NCBI GenBank assembly: GCA_029339195.1
Contig: JAPTJF010000238.1
Span: 1-64,000, forward strand
Length of the DNA stretch: 64,000 nucleotides
Source of the DNA: Micractinium sp. NFX-FRZ
Lineage: Eukaryota > Chlorophyta > Trebouxiophyceae > Chlorellales > Chlorellaceae
Direction of reading: 5' to 3'
The number at the start of each line of letters is the position of its first letter. The stretch's first letter is position 1. Under the pieces are notes generated by a model. It had not been told where the DNA came from. It did no database searches and was given only the letters and a program-made list of their open reading frames with translations. Positions 22,461 through 33,300 of this stretch are shown in pieces. Made by a program: the position numbers and the translations under genes.

Positions 22461-23132
22461 GCGGGAGACGGCGGCGGGTTGGCTGGCAGCGGCGGCAGGG
22501 GTGCTGCGGCGGGGGCGGTGCGGGCACATGCACATTCGATGGGACAGCCCTGACCCTCTGTAACGGTCCACTTCTGTTTGAAATGATGTTGCAAGGTGTG
22601 GGGACCTGGTTTTCACGAAGGTATGTGGGTTATAAGAGGCGCTGGGGTGGGCTGTCTATGGCCTGCCTGGTGCCGGTACCTGCGTGCCGCGTGTAGCGCA
22701 GAAAAGGCCACCTCTGCAAGGCCACTCTGTCCCCTTGATCTCTGAGCTCCCCCATTCCTTTCGGTTCGCGGCTTTCCGGGACACAATTGGAGCGAAGTGG
22801 GTCAATTTGAGGATGTTCGCCTGGGGTTCGCCTCCTTTGCAGCAGCACCCAGCATTTCATGGCCAGCAGGCTGGCCAGCTTGGCAGGTTCCACTTCTTCC
22901 CCGTCGGGGATGCGCTCCCGCTCCACCCGCATCTTCTTGCATCCCCTTCGCTCACAGGGACTTCACCAAACACTTCCCACAGTCTACCCTAGGTTTGTGC
23001 TAGTCCCTCAACTGCAGAGATCTCCAGTTTCCCCCTCCTCCCAACCAGCTCAATATGACTTGCACCGGCTCCTAGAAGCTCCACTAGAGTTCGGGAAACA
23101 CCCAAACGCGGCGCAGGCAGCCTTGCCGCAAC
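22461..23132. other. 3' UTR of the GST-like gene and 5' region of the next gene
   Basis: TGTAA at 22559-22563 is the likely poly(A) signal of the GST-like gene. From about 22700 the DNA is less GC-rich, consistent with a promoter or 5' UTR. An open frame runs from 22859, but composition favours the ATG at 23133 with an intron. No other gene is seen. Confidence 0.5.
22559..22563 (+). terminator. TGTAA poly(A) signal of the GST-like gene
   Basis: It lies 99 bases after the stop codon. Confidence 0.5.
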
Positions 23133-25380
23133 ATGGCGTTCTGCAGCCCGCCCAAGCGGAGCAGGAGCCAGGAGGCAGCACTGACAGAATTCTGCACTTC
23201 GGATGGAGGGACAGTGGTTGGAGAGGTGAGCAGCTCGCCGCGTTAGTGTCAGCAGCTGCGCGAGGCATGCGCCTTGCTCCCCCTCCCCCAGCCCCCACTC
23301 CCAACCCGGTTCTGCGGCCGCCTAACAGGTTCAATTCGACGATCCTTATTGATAGCAGCGCTCAGCCCGCGCCGGGGGGCTGGCGCCTTTGCAGCCACCC
23401 TCCTCCCCCTTCGCGTGGCTTGGAGGTTTCACCTCGGACACGCCCCTTCCCGTCCACCCCACCCTGCTTGCAGTTCTCCCCCTGCAAGCCACGGGCCCAT
23501 TGCTCCCCATCCCTGCGCGCCCTGCGGCCTGGGGCTGCCATGCTCGCCGCGTTTGACGGCGCCGCCGCAGCGGGCGCCGCCGGCTCCGTGCAGCACGGCT
23601 CGCCCACAGCCGTGGCCGACATGCCGGCTGCCCCCTCCACCGCCAGCCAGCCGAGCTCAGCCACCAGCAGCCTAGCAGCAGCGCTGGCTGACCTCCAGGT
23701 CAGCAGCCGGCAGTCGAGCGAGAGCGACATGGCTGGGGCGCTAGGGGACCGCGCAAAGCTGCTTGCGGCGCTGGGGCTGCCGGCAGCGGGGGCAGGCCCG
23801 CACGGCCTGCACTCGCGCAGCAGCAGCGAGGGCGACTTTATTGCCGCGGGCCCAGCGCACGTGGCAGTACCGGCAGCGGTGGCGCCCGAGGAGACGCTGT
23901 GCAGCCCGCACTTGATCGGCGCGGTCGTCTCTTTCGACAACCTGGTGCTCAAAACGCTCACGCCTATCAAGACGCGCGGCGTCAGCGGCAGCAGCAGCAG
24001 CAGAGCAGGTGGCGAGGCGGGCGGCCAGGAGTGTGTGGGAGCGGCGCCAGCCTCGCTGGCAGCCGCCTACCCCGACTCGCTCGTCTCTCCCTTCCACGAC
24101 CCTCCGGCCGGCATGAAGCCCAAGCAGCTGCAGCCGCTGGGCGCGGCCGCCCGCCCCATGATCTACCACACGCGCAGCACCAGCATGACGGCTCCCGGGG
24201 CATACAACCCGTATGACCTCACCGCAGCCGCACTCTCCTCAGGTGGGAGGGGCACCCGGGAGGGGCATGCGGGAGGGGTGTGCGGTCACACGTCAGCGCG
24301 CGTGTACCGCGCACATTCCCTTGCAAGCAGTACGCGCCGCCCCCGCCCACCCCCTCCACGCCTTCAGCCTCCTCTGCGCCCCACCATGCCGCCCCTGGCA
24401 CTGCTGCGCCCTTGGGGCCTGCGCGCCCCGTGTGCCGCCCTTCTTCCCCCCCCGCCCACGGCGAGGCCGCCCGGGGCTAGCTAGCGCGGTACACATTCTG
24501 ACCCGCCCCTGGCCCGCCCCCTGCTTGCTCCTCCCCTGCCCCCGGCCCCACCTTGCCTGCAGAGTTCCGCTCGCCCGCCAAGTCCCTGCACTCCCCCTTC
24601 CCCTCGTCCTCCTCCCGGGGCCCCTCTGCCACCGCCACCCCCAGCCAATGGGGCTCTGCCAGCTACCGCGCCTCGGCATACCGCATGGCCGCGCAGCAGG
24701 CCCTGGCAGCACAGGTGTGTGCCATTTGCAGTAGTGGACGCTGCATTGCGATGCTGTGCTTGACTTGCGGGGCTCTGGGCACTTGAGCGAGCGAGTGCCG
24801 GCTGTTTGGAGGGTTCTGGGTGGCCCCTAATTAGCATGCAGGTGTACGGGACAAGGCAGTGTTCCTCACAAAGGTGTCACCTGCTCACCAGTGCCACCCT
24901 TGCCTGGCACTGCTGCTCTCCCCTGCTGGCCCATGCTTGCTCATAATCTAAATCTGCACAACTGACCTGTGCTGCTGTACTGCCCGCCTGTACTGCTGTG
25001 TGCTGCAGAAGGACGACGAGCCCGACTATTATGTCAGCGTGCCCGGGGTGCGCCGCCAGCAGTCGCTGGCACGCGGCAACAGCAACCTCAGCAGCGTGAG
25101 CAGCATGGGCAGCGCCACCTCTGCTGCTGCGGCCGCAGCCGCAGCCGTTGCCGCGGGTGGTGCGCCGGTGCAGCAGGCGGCAGATGCGCCTGCGTGCGTG
25201 GCAGCGGGAAGCAGCGGAAAGCCGCTCACGCCCGCGCAGGGTGCCGACACGGCGGGCCGCTCTCTGGAGCGTCAGCCCACGCTAGGGTCAGGCACCACTG
25301 TGCACGGGTTCAAGGGTCTGTTCCGGAGCATCATAGTGAGCGGGGTGACCAGCCCGCCACCTGGCGGCGCTGCCCGCTAG
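23133..25380 (+). CDS. Ser/Ala-rich protein of unknown function
   Basis: I do not recognise this protein. Exons 23133-23225, 23474-24242, 24563-24714 and 25009-25380 join in frame to 461 residues. The start MAFCSPPKRSRSQEAALTEF is short and basic and could be a nuclear signal (PPKRSRS). Most of the rest is low complexity, with recurring phospho-site-like words: SRQSSESD, HSRSSSEGD, KTLTPIKTRG, IYHTRSTSMT, RRQQSLARGNSNLSS, RQPTLGSG. Better-structured islands are CSPHLIGAVVSFDNLVLKTL and DDEPDYYVSVPGVRRQQSLA. RxxS patterns suggest a kinase target or scaffold. No membrane span or enzyme motif is seen. The gene is real by splice logic and codon use; its role is open. Confidence 0.65.
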
Positions 25381-26411
25381 CAGGCCATCCCCGGCTGCCC
25401 GCACCCCACCCAACCCTGCTTGCCACCCTGCCCCTCGCCGGCAGCCCCACGGCTGCCCAATTTTGCATAAGTTTGCCAGCTAGACAACATGTAGGTAAAA
25501 CCCTCTCTCCACCGCTCCTCTCCTGCCCTGCCCTCCCTCTCTCCCTCCTTCACCTCGCCTTCCCTACCCCGACCCCACCCCACTTCACACCATCTAGGTT
25601 CCAGTCTTGCTAGGTACAACCTCCTGCCAGTTGTAGCACTGAGAACCAACCATTCGTGCGGCAAGCAGCCTGATTGGCAGCGGCCCTCTTTTTCTTTCCC
25701 CATTCGCTCCAAAGCGCCTCCGCCCACCCCGCCCTCGCTCCAGTCTCTCTCTCCCCCCCACCCACGTCGGCAATCCGGCACGCAGCCCACCCCCAACCAA
25801 ACCCCGCGCGCCCATAGAGTCCCCACCCGCGTACTTGAGGCCGCATCCCCTTGCGCTTGCTCCCCCGCCAACCGTGTACTGGCCGGCCCCCCGAGGCCGG
25901 CGATTTGTCCCATCTGTCCCATCTGTTTGTCCTGACTGATCCCCCCTGCCTAGCAACCCAACGCGATGCGAGCGGCCACTCTTCCCACCCCTCCCGGCCC
26001 GTGCTATGTGCACACACAAACTCTTTTCGTCACTTGCCTCCCCTTTGCTCCCACAGCCAGCGTTTGCGCCAGCCTATCCACTGCGCAAAAGCTCTCGTTG
26101 CCCTGTTGCTTCCCCCTCCCTTGCACAGCATGCCCTTTAGCACTCTCGCGGCCGGGGCCGGCCCCGCGGCGAAAAGCCGCACCAAGATTCTTTCCCCCTC
26201 CCGCCCCGCTGCTCCCTTGCCACTGTCTCCATGTCCCTTGCGTGACTTGTACCAGTACCATGAATGATTTGCGCTATTGTAACCGCATTGCGTTCCCACG
26301 TGGCAAGTGTCAGGGGGTCACATCATGTCAGCGCATCCCAGGGTGAGGTGGCACCGGATAGAGGGTTCTTTCATGCCCCGGGTGGCGCCTTGCTGTGCGC
26401 TGCTGCTTGCT
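25381..26411. other. long convergent 3' intergenic region
   Basis: This lies between two converging genes. The + strand is C/T-rich, and TGTAA occurs at 26278-26282, about 0.9 kb after the stop, so the upstream 3' UTR may be long. A 14-base GC palindrome, CGGGGCCGGCCCCG, lies near 26154. I see no gene. Confidence 0.5.
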
Positions 26412-28470
26412 TCAGTCCAGGGCAGCCAGGCAGTCGTCCTCGCTGTCAGAGTAGAAGGCAGCCACACTGGTGCGGCGCTCGCTGCCGTTGTTGGGTGCTG
26501 CCTCAGACTCCTGCTGTGCGCTGCCGCTGCTGCTCCCGGCACCGGTGCTGCTGGGTGGGTGCTCTTCGGCAACGCAGCTGCCGTCCTGCACTGTCAAAGT
26601 CACAGCTGCCTGTGGCACCACTGGCGCCCGGCCTGCTGCTGTGGAGCTGGTAGGCACAGGGCTGCTGACGCTGCTGCTGCTCATGGTGTTGCTAGGGCAG
26701 CAGGCCTCCGCCTGAGGAGGCGTGCCAGTGCCGCGGGTGGAATCGACGCTTGCGCTGTTGACCAGTGCTGCCTGATTTGCCCGCCGCTCCTCCACCAGTG
26801 CCTGCGCATCTGACTCAGCCAGATCTGCACCATGAGGAGACAGGTTAGGTGTTGCTGGCAATCGATGCAGATATGTAGTCATCACAGTATAGCACGAGCA
26901 AACCACAGCCGCAACGGCAGCATCTTACATCGCAAGTCACCCGCCACCGTCCCTGCCCCATTACCGGGCAGCTGCTCCTCCTCCTGCTGCCCCTCCTTGG
27001 CTGCGGTGAAGGCCGCCAGCCGCTCCCGCGCCGCCCGCAGCTCAGGCGGCTCCTCCTGCCCCTGCTTCTCCTCCTGCTGCCAGTCCAGCGGCACCCCCTC
27101 CAAGTCCGGGTCCCCTCCCTCTGGCGACAGCCCCAGCGCCTCCCGCCGCTGCATGCCACGAGTGGGAGGGGCGAGCATGAGGCAGTGGTAAGGGCATTGC
27201 AACAGGCAGGCAGACATTGGGTGGGTGAAGGGGTGGATGGGGCAGGCAGTGGGTCAGCTGGGGCGCTTGGGCGGGCGTGCACATGGGAAGCCCAGCAGTC
27301 ACCAAGCACTGCGTGCCACACCCTGAACAAACTCATGCCCGGCTCCAGCGCCCTGCAACCCCACTGCACTCACCTTCCTCCACCCCGCCTCTCGGATCTC
27401 ACGCAGCGCCTCCACCCGCTTGCGCTCCTGGTCGGCCTGGCGCTCGAGGAAGGCGGCGCGCGCCTCACGCTCAGCATCCAGGCCCCCCTTGGCCCTGCAG
27501 GCGTGCACGAGGCAAGATGGCGCAGCACTCAAGACGTGCCAACGGTGTGCAGGAAGGCAGGAGGCGGGCGCTGCCTCAAGGTCGCCATCACCCCATCACT
27601 CGCTTGCGCGGTGCCCGCCTCGCATTGGCACAGCTTCCAGAGCCGTTGCCTGCCAACGCTGGCGCAGCACCCACCAGGCCTCTGCGCACAGCCTCTCCAC
27701 CTCGAACACGGGGCGGTCATCCAGGTAGGTGAGGCCCGGCAGCGCGGCAATCACTGTCTTGCGATAGCTGCGCACCGCCGACACCAGCGGGTTGCCTCGC
27801 AGGTAGAGGCACTTGAGGTGCGGCAGGCTGGACAGCAGGTCCAGCAGGGCGGGCCCCTCCTCCAGCTTGTTGTTCTGCAGGTCAACAGACTCCAGCGCCT
27901 GGCAGCTGGCCAGCGCCGCCACGCTGTGTGCGCTGGGGCCCAGCTGGTTGTCGGCGGCAAGCAGCGTGCGCAGCTGGGTGCACCCCGCCAGACCCCCCAG
28001 ATCTGTCAGCACGTTGCCCGACAAGTTGAGCGTGTCCAGCTGCGGCAGCGCCGGCACTGCGGGCGACACGGACGTCAGCACATTCTGCTGCAAAAAACTG
28101 CAGGGGGCGGTGGGGAGGACAGGCAAGGGCTGGGCGAAAGGAGGGGCGGCGGCGCCGATGGCTGCGCTGGCAGACAGTTGGGGCCCAGCAGATGCAGCGG
28201 CTTCCAGCAATGTGCCTAGCGCGCCGCCCCCAGCCCCAGCCCTGCTGCCGCTCCTCACAGGCAGCGCAGCTCGGGCAGCGGCGGCAGGCCGTCGGTGCTG
28301 GCCAGCGCGTTGCCCTCCAGGAACAGCGCGCGCAGGCCAGTGTAAGGCTCCAGGCCGCCCAGCGCGGTGAAGCCCTTGAAATTGGCATACAGCTTGTCGT
28401 TGAGAGAGGGGGTTCGGTAGAGGCGGTGCTGCTTGCACACCTCCAGCAGCGCGGAACCGTTCATCTGCAT
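26412..28470 (-). CDS. DNAAF1: dynein axonemal assembly factor 1 (leucine-rich repeat, ODA7/LRRC50 family)
   Basis: DNAAF1 (ODA7 in Chlamydomonas) acts in the cytoplasm to pre-assemble outer and inner dynein arms. Five exons (28259-28470, 27675-28097, 27374-27494, 26965-27148, 26412-26824) join in frame to 450 residues. The start [20 protein letters not shown] and [12 protein letters not shown] is family-like. Leucine-rich repeats follow ([66 protein letters not shown]). The LRR cap [20 protein letters not shown], then [11 protein letters not shown], is the strongest signature of this family. After it come an acidic coiled stretch ([20 protein letters not shown]) and a disordered Ser-rich end. 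The frame is intact throughout. The gene shares a 178-base divergent promoter with elongin C. Confidence 0.9.
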
Positions 28471-28648
28471 GGTGGCAAGTATCGAGCAGGCAGTGCGAGG
28501 CGAGAGAGTGCCGCGGGGGCCCGAATTCGCCAGTCAACTAGTCTTGCCACGTCGCAGGGCGCCGAAGTATTTGCGTTTCCTCTTCCCCAACCTCCCACGC
28601 ATCATCGCCCCGCGCAATCTGTTGACAGGGGCTGCCTGGTGGGCAGCA
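28471..28648. promoter_or_regulatory. shared divergent promoter of DNAAF1 and elongin C
   Basis: 178 bases separate the start codons. The sequence is locally less GC-rich (CGAAGTATTTGCGTTTCCTC). No clear TATA box is seen. A bidirectional promoter is the simplest reading. Confidence 0.5.
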
Positions 28649-29390
28649 ATGAGTGCACATGGCGAGAAACATCGCCCCGTGAAGCTGATCAGCGCAGAGG
28701 GCTTCGAGTATATGGTGGACTATGACGCTGCCTGCGTCAGCAACACCATAAAGAACATGTTGAGCTCCCAGGGTGAGCGAGCGGGGGGAGCCAGCCCCGT
28801 GGTGCTTTGTCAGGGCCTAGCAAGCCGCAACGAGAGCTGGGTGAGGCGCGCAGAGGTGGCTGGAGCATCAAAAGTTCGCAGCGTGCCGCGCAGTCGCCGA
28901 CTGCTTGCTGCGCAGTCGCCGACTGCACCGCCGCCTGCCCGCCCGCTCGCCCCACTGCAGGCAACTTCATAGAGAGCGAGCAGGGAGAGATCCGCTTTCC
29001 TGAGATCACCACCCCCGTGCTGGAGGTCGTCTGTAAATACTTTTACTACAAGGTGCGTGCACTTCACGCTTGAAGCTTGCAGGCTGCCCTTGGCGCTTCC
29101 TCTTGCATGCACGCCTGGCGCACACGCCGAGCGGTTCTGTGCGCCGCCTGCCCTGCCGCAGCCCGCAATTTGCTGGGTGCTGCACCTACCGCAGCACGCT
29201 GCCTGCAGTACCTACTGTGGCAGCATTTCTGGGCATCAGCGCGTGGCGTTCCAGTTTTACACCACCCTGCCCCCTTTCTCCCTTGTAGCTGCGCTACGCC
29301 AACACCGCCAGCAAGAACATCCCAGAGTTCAAGGTGGCCCCGGAGATGGCGCTGGAGCTGCTGATGGCGGCAAACTACCTGGACACATGA
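28649..29390 (+). CDS. ELOC: elongin C (BTB/Skp1-fold adaptor)
   Basis: Elongin C is a small BTB/Skp1-fold protein that, with elongin B, links BC-box proteins to cullin E3 ligases and also occurs in the elongin transcription factor. Three exons (28649-28772, 28961-29052, 29289-29390) give 105 residues, close to the 112 of the human protein. Matches include [49 protein letters not shown], and the near-invariant ending [20 protein letters not shown] then LDT. The start is the only ATG giving the family N-terminus. The second exon begins [10 protein letters not shown]. Intron 1 has a short duplication of GCGCAGTCGCCGACTGC. Confidence 0.96.
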
Positions 29391-30313
29391 TGTGACAGCT
29401 CGGCGGGCGCCGCCATGTCAGCATAGGGCACGTGATGGTCGCAGCAGCGCTGCGCCTCTCTGACTCGTCCACTGGCCACGTGCGGTATCCTCCCTCCCCC
29501 GCAATGTTGTGTTCCCTGTTTGGCCCCTGTTTGTGTTGCTCTGTACCATCCATAGCTTGTTCCTGACCGCACTGCCCACTCCTGCACATCACGCAACCTC
29601 CGCTCCTGCTACCCTGTCCAGCTTACTCTCCCCTTCTCTTGCTTTGCTCGCACTGCCCGCTGGCTTGTACACTCCCTATATGGCTCAGCAAGCTTCCGTG
29701 AGGCAACTGGTACATTACGAGGTAGTTTAAACGGAAGGCTGACAAGGTTGGCCAGCTGATGTGGGTAGCGCCGCCCAATGCGGGCCGGCGGGGGCACGGA
29801 AAACATGCATCAACATAAGGCAAGTCATGGGCAGAGGTAGGGGGTACACGCAGGTAGAGCAGGTCGGATGCAAGCAAGATATCTTGGGCGTTGTTAGACA
29901 GCAGACAGAAAACTGTGCTCTGCCCACTGGGGCACGCTCTGCTATCAGATTGGCCGGCTGTGGGCTGTGTGCTCGTGAACTCAGGAAAATGAGAGGAAAA
30001 AGCTGCTGCCATTTGAGTTCGGCAGGGAATTCGTTATGTCGTTGTGGCGCCGGTGGCTGCTGATGTCAGCTCGTGGCCGGCTGGCAGCTGGACAGGCATA
30101 CCAACAATTGTGCCAACAGTGGCTGGCCGGGTCAGGCAAGATACAAAGCCAAGGTGAGCGGGGGGTGGCATCGGGGCGGGGTGCCAAGGCGCGTTGTGTG
30201 TGCACTGGCGGGTCGGCGAGTGGGGTTGCTTGCGCCTGCCTTGGCCCAGCCGAGGGTTGGCTGTGGCACTGAGAAGCGGCTGCCTAGCTGGCGGGGCAGC
30301 GGGCACCGTCTGC
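29391..30313. other. convergent 3' intergenic region
   Basis: This lies between elongin C (+) and the BACK/discoidin gene (-). It is less GC-rich than its surroundings and includes a GTTTAAAC site near 29726. Open frames here are short and unlike proteins. No gene is supported. Confidence 0.5.
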
Positions 30314-33300
30314 CTAGCTGATGGGCGCAGCCGTTGTTGCTGCGGGCTGCTGCTGCTGCTGCTGCTGCTCCTGCTTGCGCTCGTACAGGTAGCCTGGCAG
30401 GGGAGGGAAGGAGTGGGGCGCAAGGCAGGGAGGTCGAGGGCGGTGGCGGTGGCGGGCGACATGGGAAGCCAGGGGGCACGCAAGGCCGTACCCTGGCAGC
30501 CAGCCCCTCCCCACGCTTGGCCTCCGCCTTGCTCGCTCTCTCCTCCTCACGCTCCCTTCCTCCCCCCTGCCCTCCGCACCAGACAGCCCCGCTGAAGAGA
30601 GGCACCTCGCACTCTCCTCCCTGCCTGCCCGGCCCCCTCCCTCCCACCCTCCCACTAGCTCTCACCATACAGCTCCCAGTAGGACAGGCATATGTGGTGC
30701 TTGTTGGACGCCTCTGGGTTGGGCCCCACCAGCAGCAGGCGGAAGTAGCGGTACGGCACCGCCGCCGCGTGGCTGGACACGGGCCAGGAGGCGTACTGCC
30801 CGGGCATGCGGATCGTGCGGTCGCTGATGTGGCGCCGCAGGTCGGCCCAGCTGGCGCCGTCGTTGGAGCCCTGCACGCGTGTTGGTTGGGCTCACAGAAT
30901 GAGGGCCAAAGTGATGTCAGCAGGTGGGACCGGAGGGGTACTGAGGAAGGCGAAAAGGACTGGGGATTTGGGCCCGGGACTGCGGCTTGCTGCGATTGGG
31001 GCCACACCAATCGCAGCCCACGCCAGAGGCGTGCGCACAGCCAGCTCGGCCTTGCACCACTAGCAGCAGGGCAGTCACTGCGGCACCACCACCTGCCCGG
31101 CGTGTCACCTGCAGCACCCAGCTGCGCAGGAAGTCGGAGGAGCCGTCGTGGCGCAGGGTGTAGTAGTTGCAGATGAGCTGGTGCTGGGGGCCCAGGTCCA
31201 GCACCCACCAGCTGCAGGGCAGGGAGGGGCAGCGGGCAGGTTGGAAGGGGAGCGGGGAAGCAGACACAGCAGGGAGTGGGCAGGCAGGTTGTAAGGGGAG
31301 AGGGGAAGAGGACACAGCAGGGAGTGGGCAGGCAGGTTGGAAGGGGAGAGGGGAAGCAGACACAGCAGGGAGTGGGCAGGGAGGTTGAAGGGGAGCGGGG
31401 AAGAGGACACAGCAGGGAGTGGGCAGGAGATTGCCCGGGGAGATTGAAATGTGAGGAGGCAGCAGGGAGGGGGCAGGAGATTCACGTGGAAGACACAGGA
31501 GGATGAGAGACGAGGCACGAGTCAGAGAGAGGTAGGGGAGGTGAGGCGGAGGGGGCGCTGTGATGGGATGGCTGAGAAGTCTGCACAGGCACCATGCGCA
31601 GGCACTGTTGTGCGGCACAACCTCGAGTGCTGGCACCACGGGCACGGTGCAGGTGAGCGTGCACGGTAGTGCCGCCTGCGCTCCTGGCCCCTGCCCACCT
31701 GGACAGCTGTCCATTCTCCATGCGTGGCCCCGCAAAGTTGCAGCGTGCAAAGCCGTTGCCTACAACGGCCTTGGGGTCTGTTGAGCGGCAGGCCGGGCTG
31801 CTCGCACGCACCTGCGCAGCAGGGGCAGCGGGGGGGAACAGAGGGCGGAGGGGGCAAGCATAGCGTCGGCAGCGGAGCATCAGGACGCGCGGACAGCACT
31901 AACAGCCAGCCCTCAGGCAAAGCCCCCCTGAGCATCCAAAGCCAATCACCCTTGTGTGAGCCACACAAACCCGCTTGCGCCTGCTGCTTTCCTACCCACC
32001 CCCCACCCGCAGCCTGCCGCAGCCTCTCCGCAAGCATGCGAGCATCAAGCGCCCCAAAACACCAAGCCGCCCACCACTTGCCGTCACAGCCCTGTCCCCA
32101 GGATACCTGCAGCCGCCCAGCCAGCACCGGGTTGACCCAGGGCTGCGTGCCGCCGCTGCTGCCCAGGTGCCAGCACACCCCATTTTTGTCGCCGTCAAAC
32201 ATGTAGATGAGCTCGGCGCACCCGGGGGCACGCCTCATCTGCAGCGGGGGCAGAGGTAGCAGAAGCAGCGGGGGCGTGCATGTAGATGAAACACACGCAC
32301 GCATCAGCAGTAGCAGCACCAGACAGGAAGAAGGCGTGCAAGCGGATGGCTGACTGCCCCCTCCTGCGACGCACGCACATCAGCAGCCGGAGGCGTGCCG
32401 CATGTGCAATGACATGTGCAGTGACATGTGACCAAGCCCACACCCACGCCGCCGCGCACACCTGGAAGCGGGTGGAGGCCAGGCGCTCGCTGGCGGTCAG
32501 CGCCCGCACGTGCCTCGAGTCCTGCAGTGCCATGCCGCCGCGCCGCACCTGCAGCGCGCGAGGCGAGCGCTGCCCATCCTCCTCCCGTGCATCCGCCGCC
32601 TCTTGAACAAGCTCTTGCATCAGGCTGCTGCGCGCCCACATGGCGTGCCGCCTGGGTGGTTCCAAGGGAGGCAGGATGGGTTGAAGGGTCAAGAAGGGCG
32701 GGGTGGGGCGGGCCAGCGCCCGCGGCAAGGGCAGCAAGCAGCAAGCGAGGCGTCATCATGAAGGCGGGGCGGCGCCGTCGGGAGCCAGCGCAGCCTGGGT
32801 GCGCGGCATGGCCATGCACAGCTTGCCATCAAACCCCCGTGAGCAGCCATGCATCGCAAAGGCAGCAACGGAAGCAAGGGTATGCCGGCCCGCCTCACCT
32901 CACAGCCTCCAGCTCTCCGTCCGACATGAGGGGGAAGCGGATGCAGGGCAGCAGGTGGTCCAGGTCCTGCGGGTGGGGTGGGTTCATTGGTGGAGCGGGT
33001 CAGGCAGCAGAATGCAAGGTTAGGGAGGATAGCAGGGAAGCACGACACCACCCCCGCCTCCCCCGCCTCTGCTGCAGCAAGTGCATGGCACCCCCAAGCC
33101 ACGCAGCCACACACACACACCTGCATGGGGTGGCAGGCGGACGATCCATCCGTCACCTCGGCTCCATACCCCGCCCACTTCATGGCCGCATCAAACACAG
33201 CCTTCTCCGGGCAGTCCTGCAACACAACAGGGTGGGCACACACACAGGCATGCAACTTTAGTGAACCACTACACCTGCATCTACAAAGGGGTGGTGTGGG

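Noticed and set aside
22859..23132. Upstream start for the Ser/Ala-rich protein from the ATG at 22859
   Set aside because: The extra residues look like translated UTR. The ATG at 23133 with a standard GT-AG intron gives a better N-terminus and keeps phase.
26148..26172. GC palindrome CGGGGCCGGCCCCG as a replication or recombination site
   Set aside because: Such words are expected in DNA this GC-rich, and nothing around it supports a function.
25381..26400. Several open frames over 100 codons on both strands
   Set aside because: Low-complexity translation of C/T-rich 3' sequence, no splice logic, no motif.
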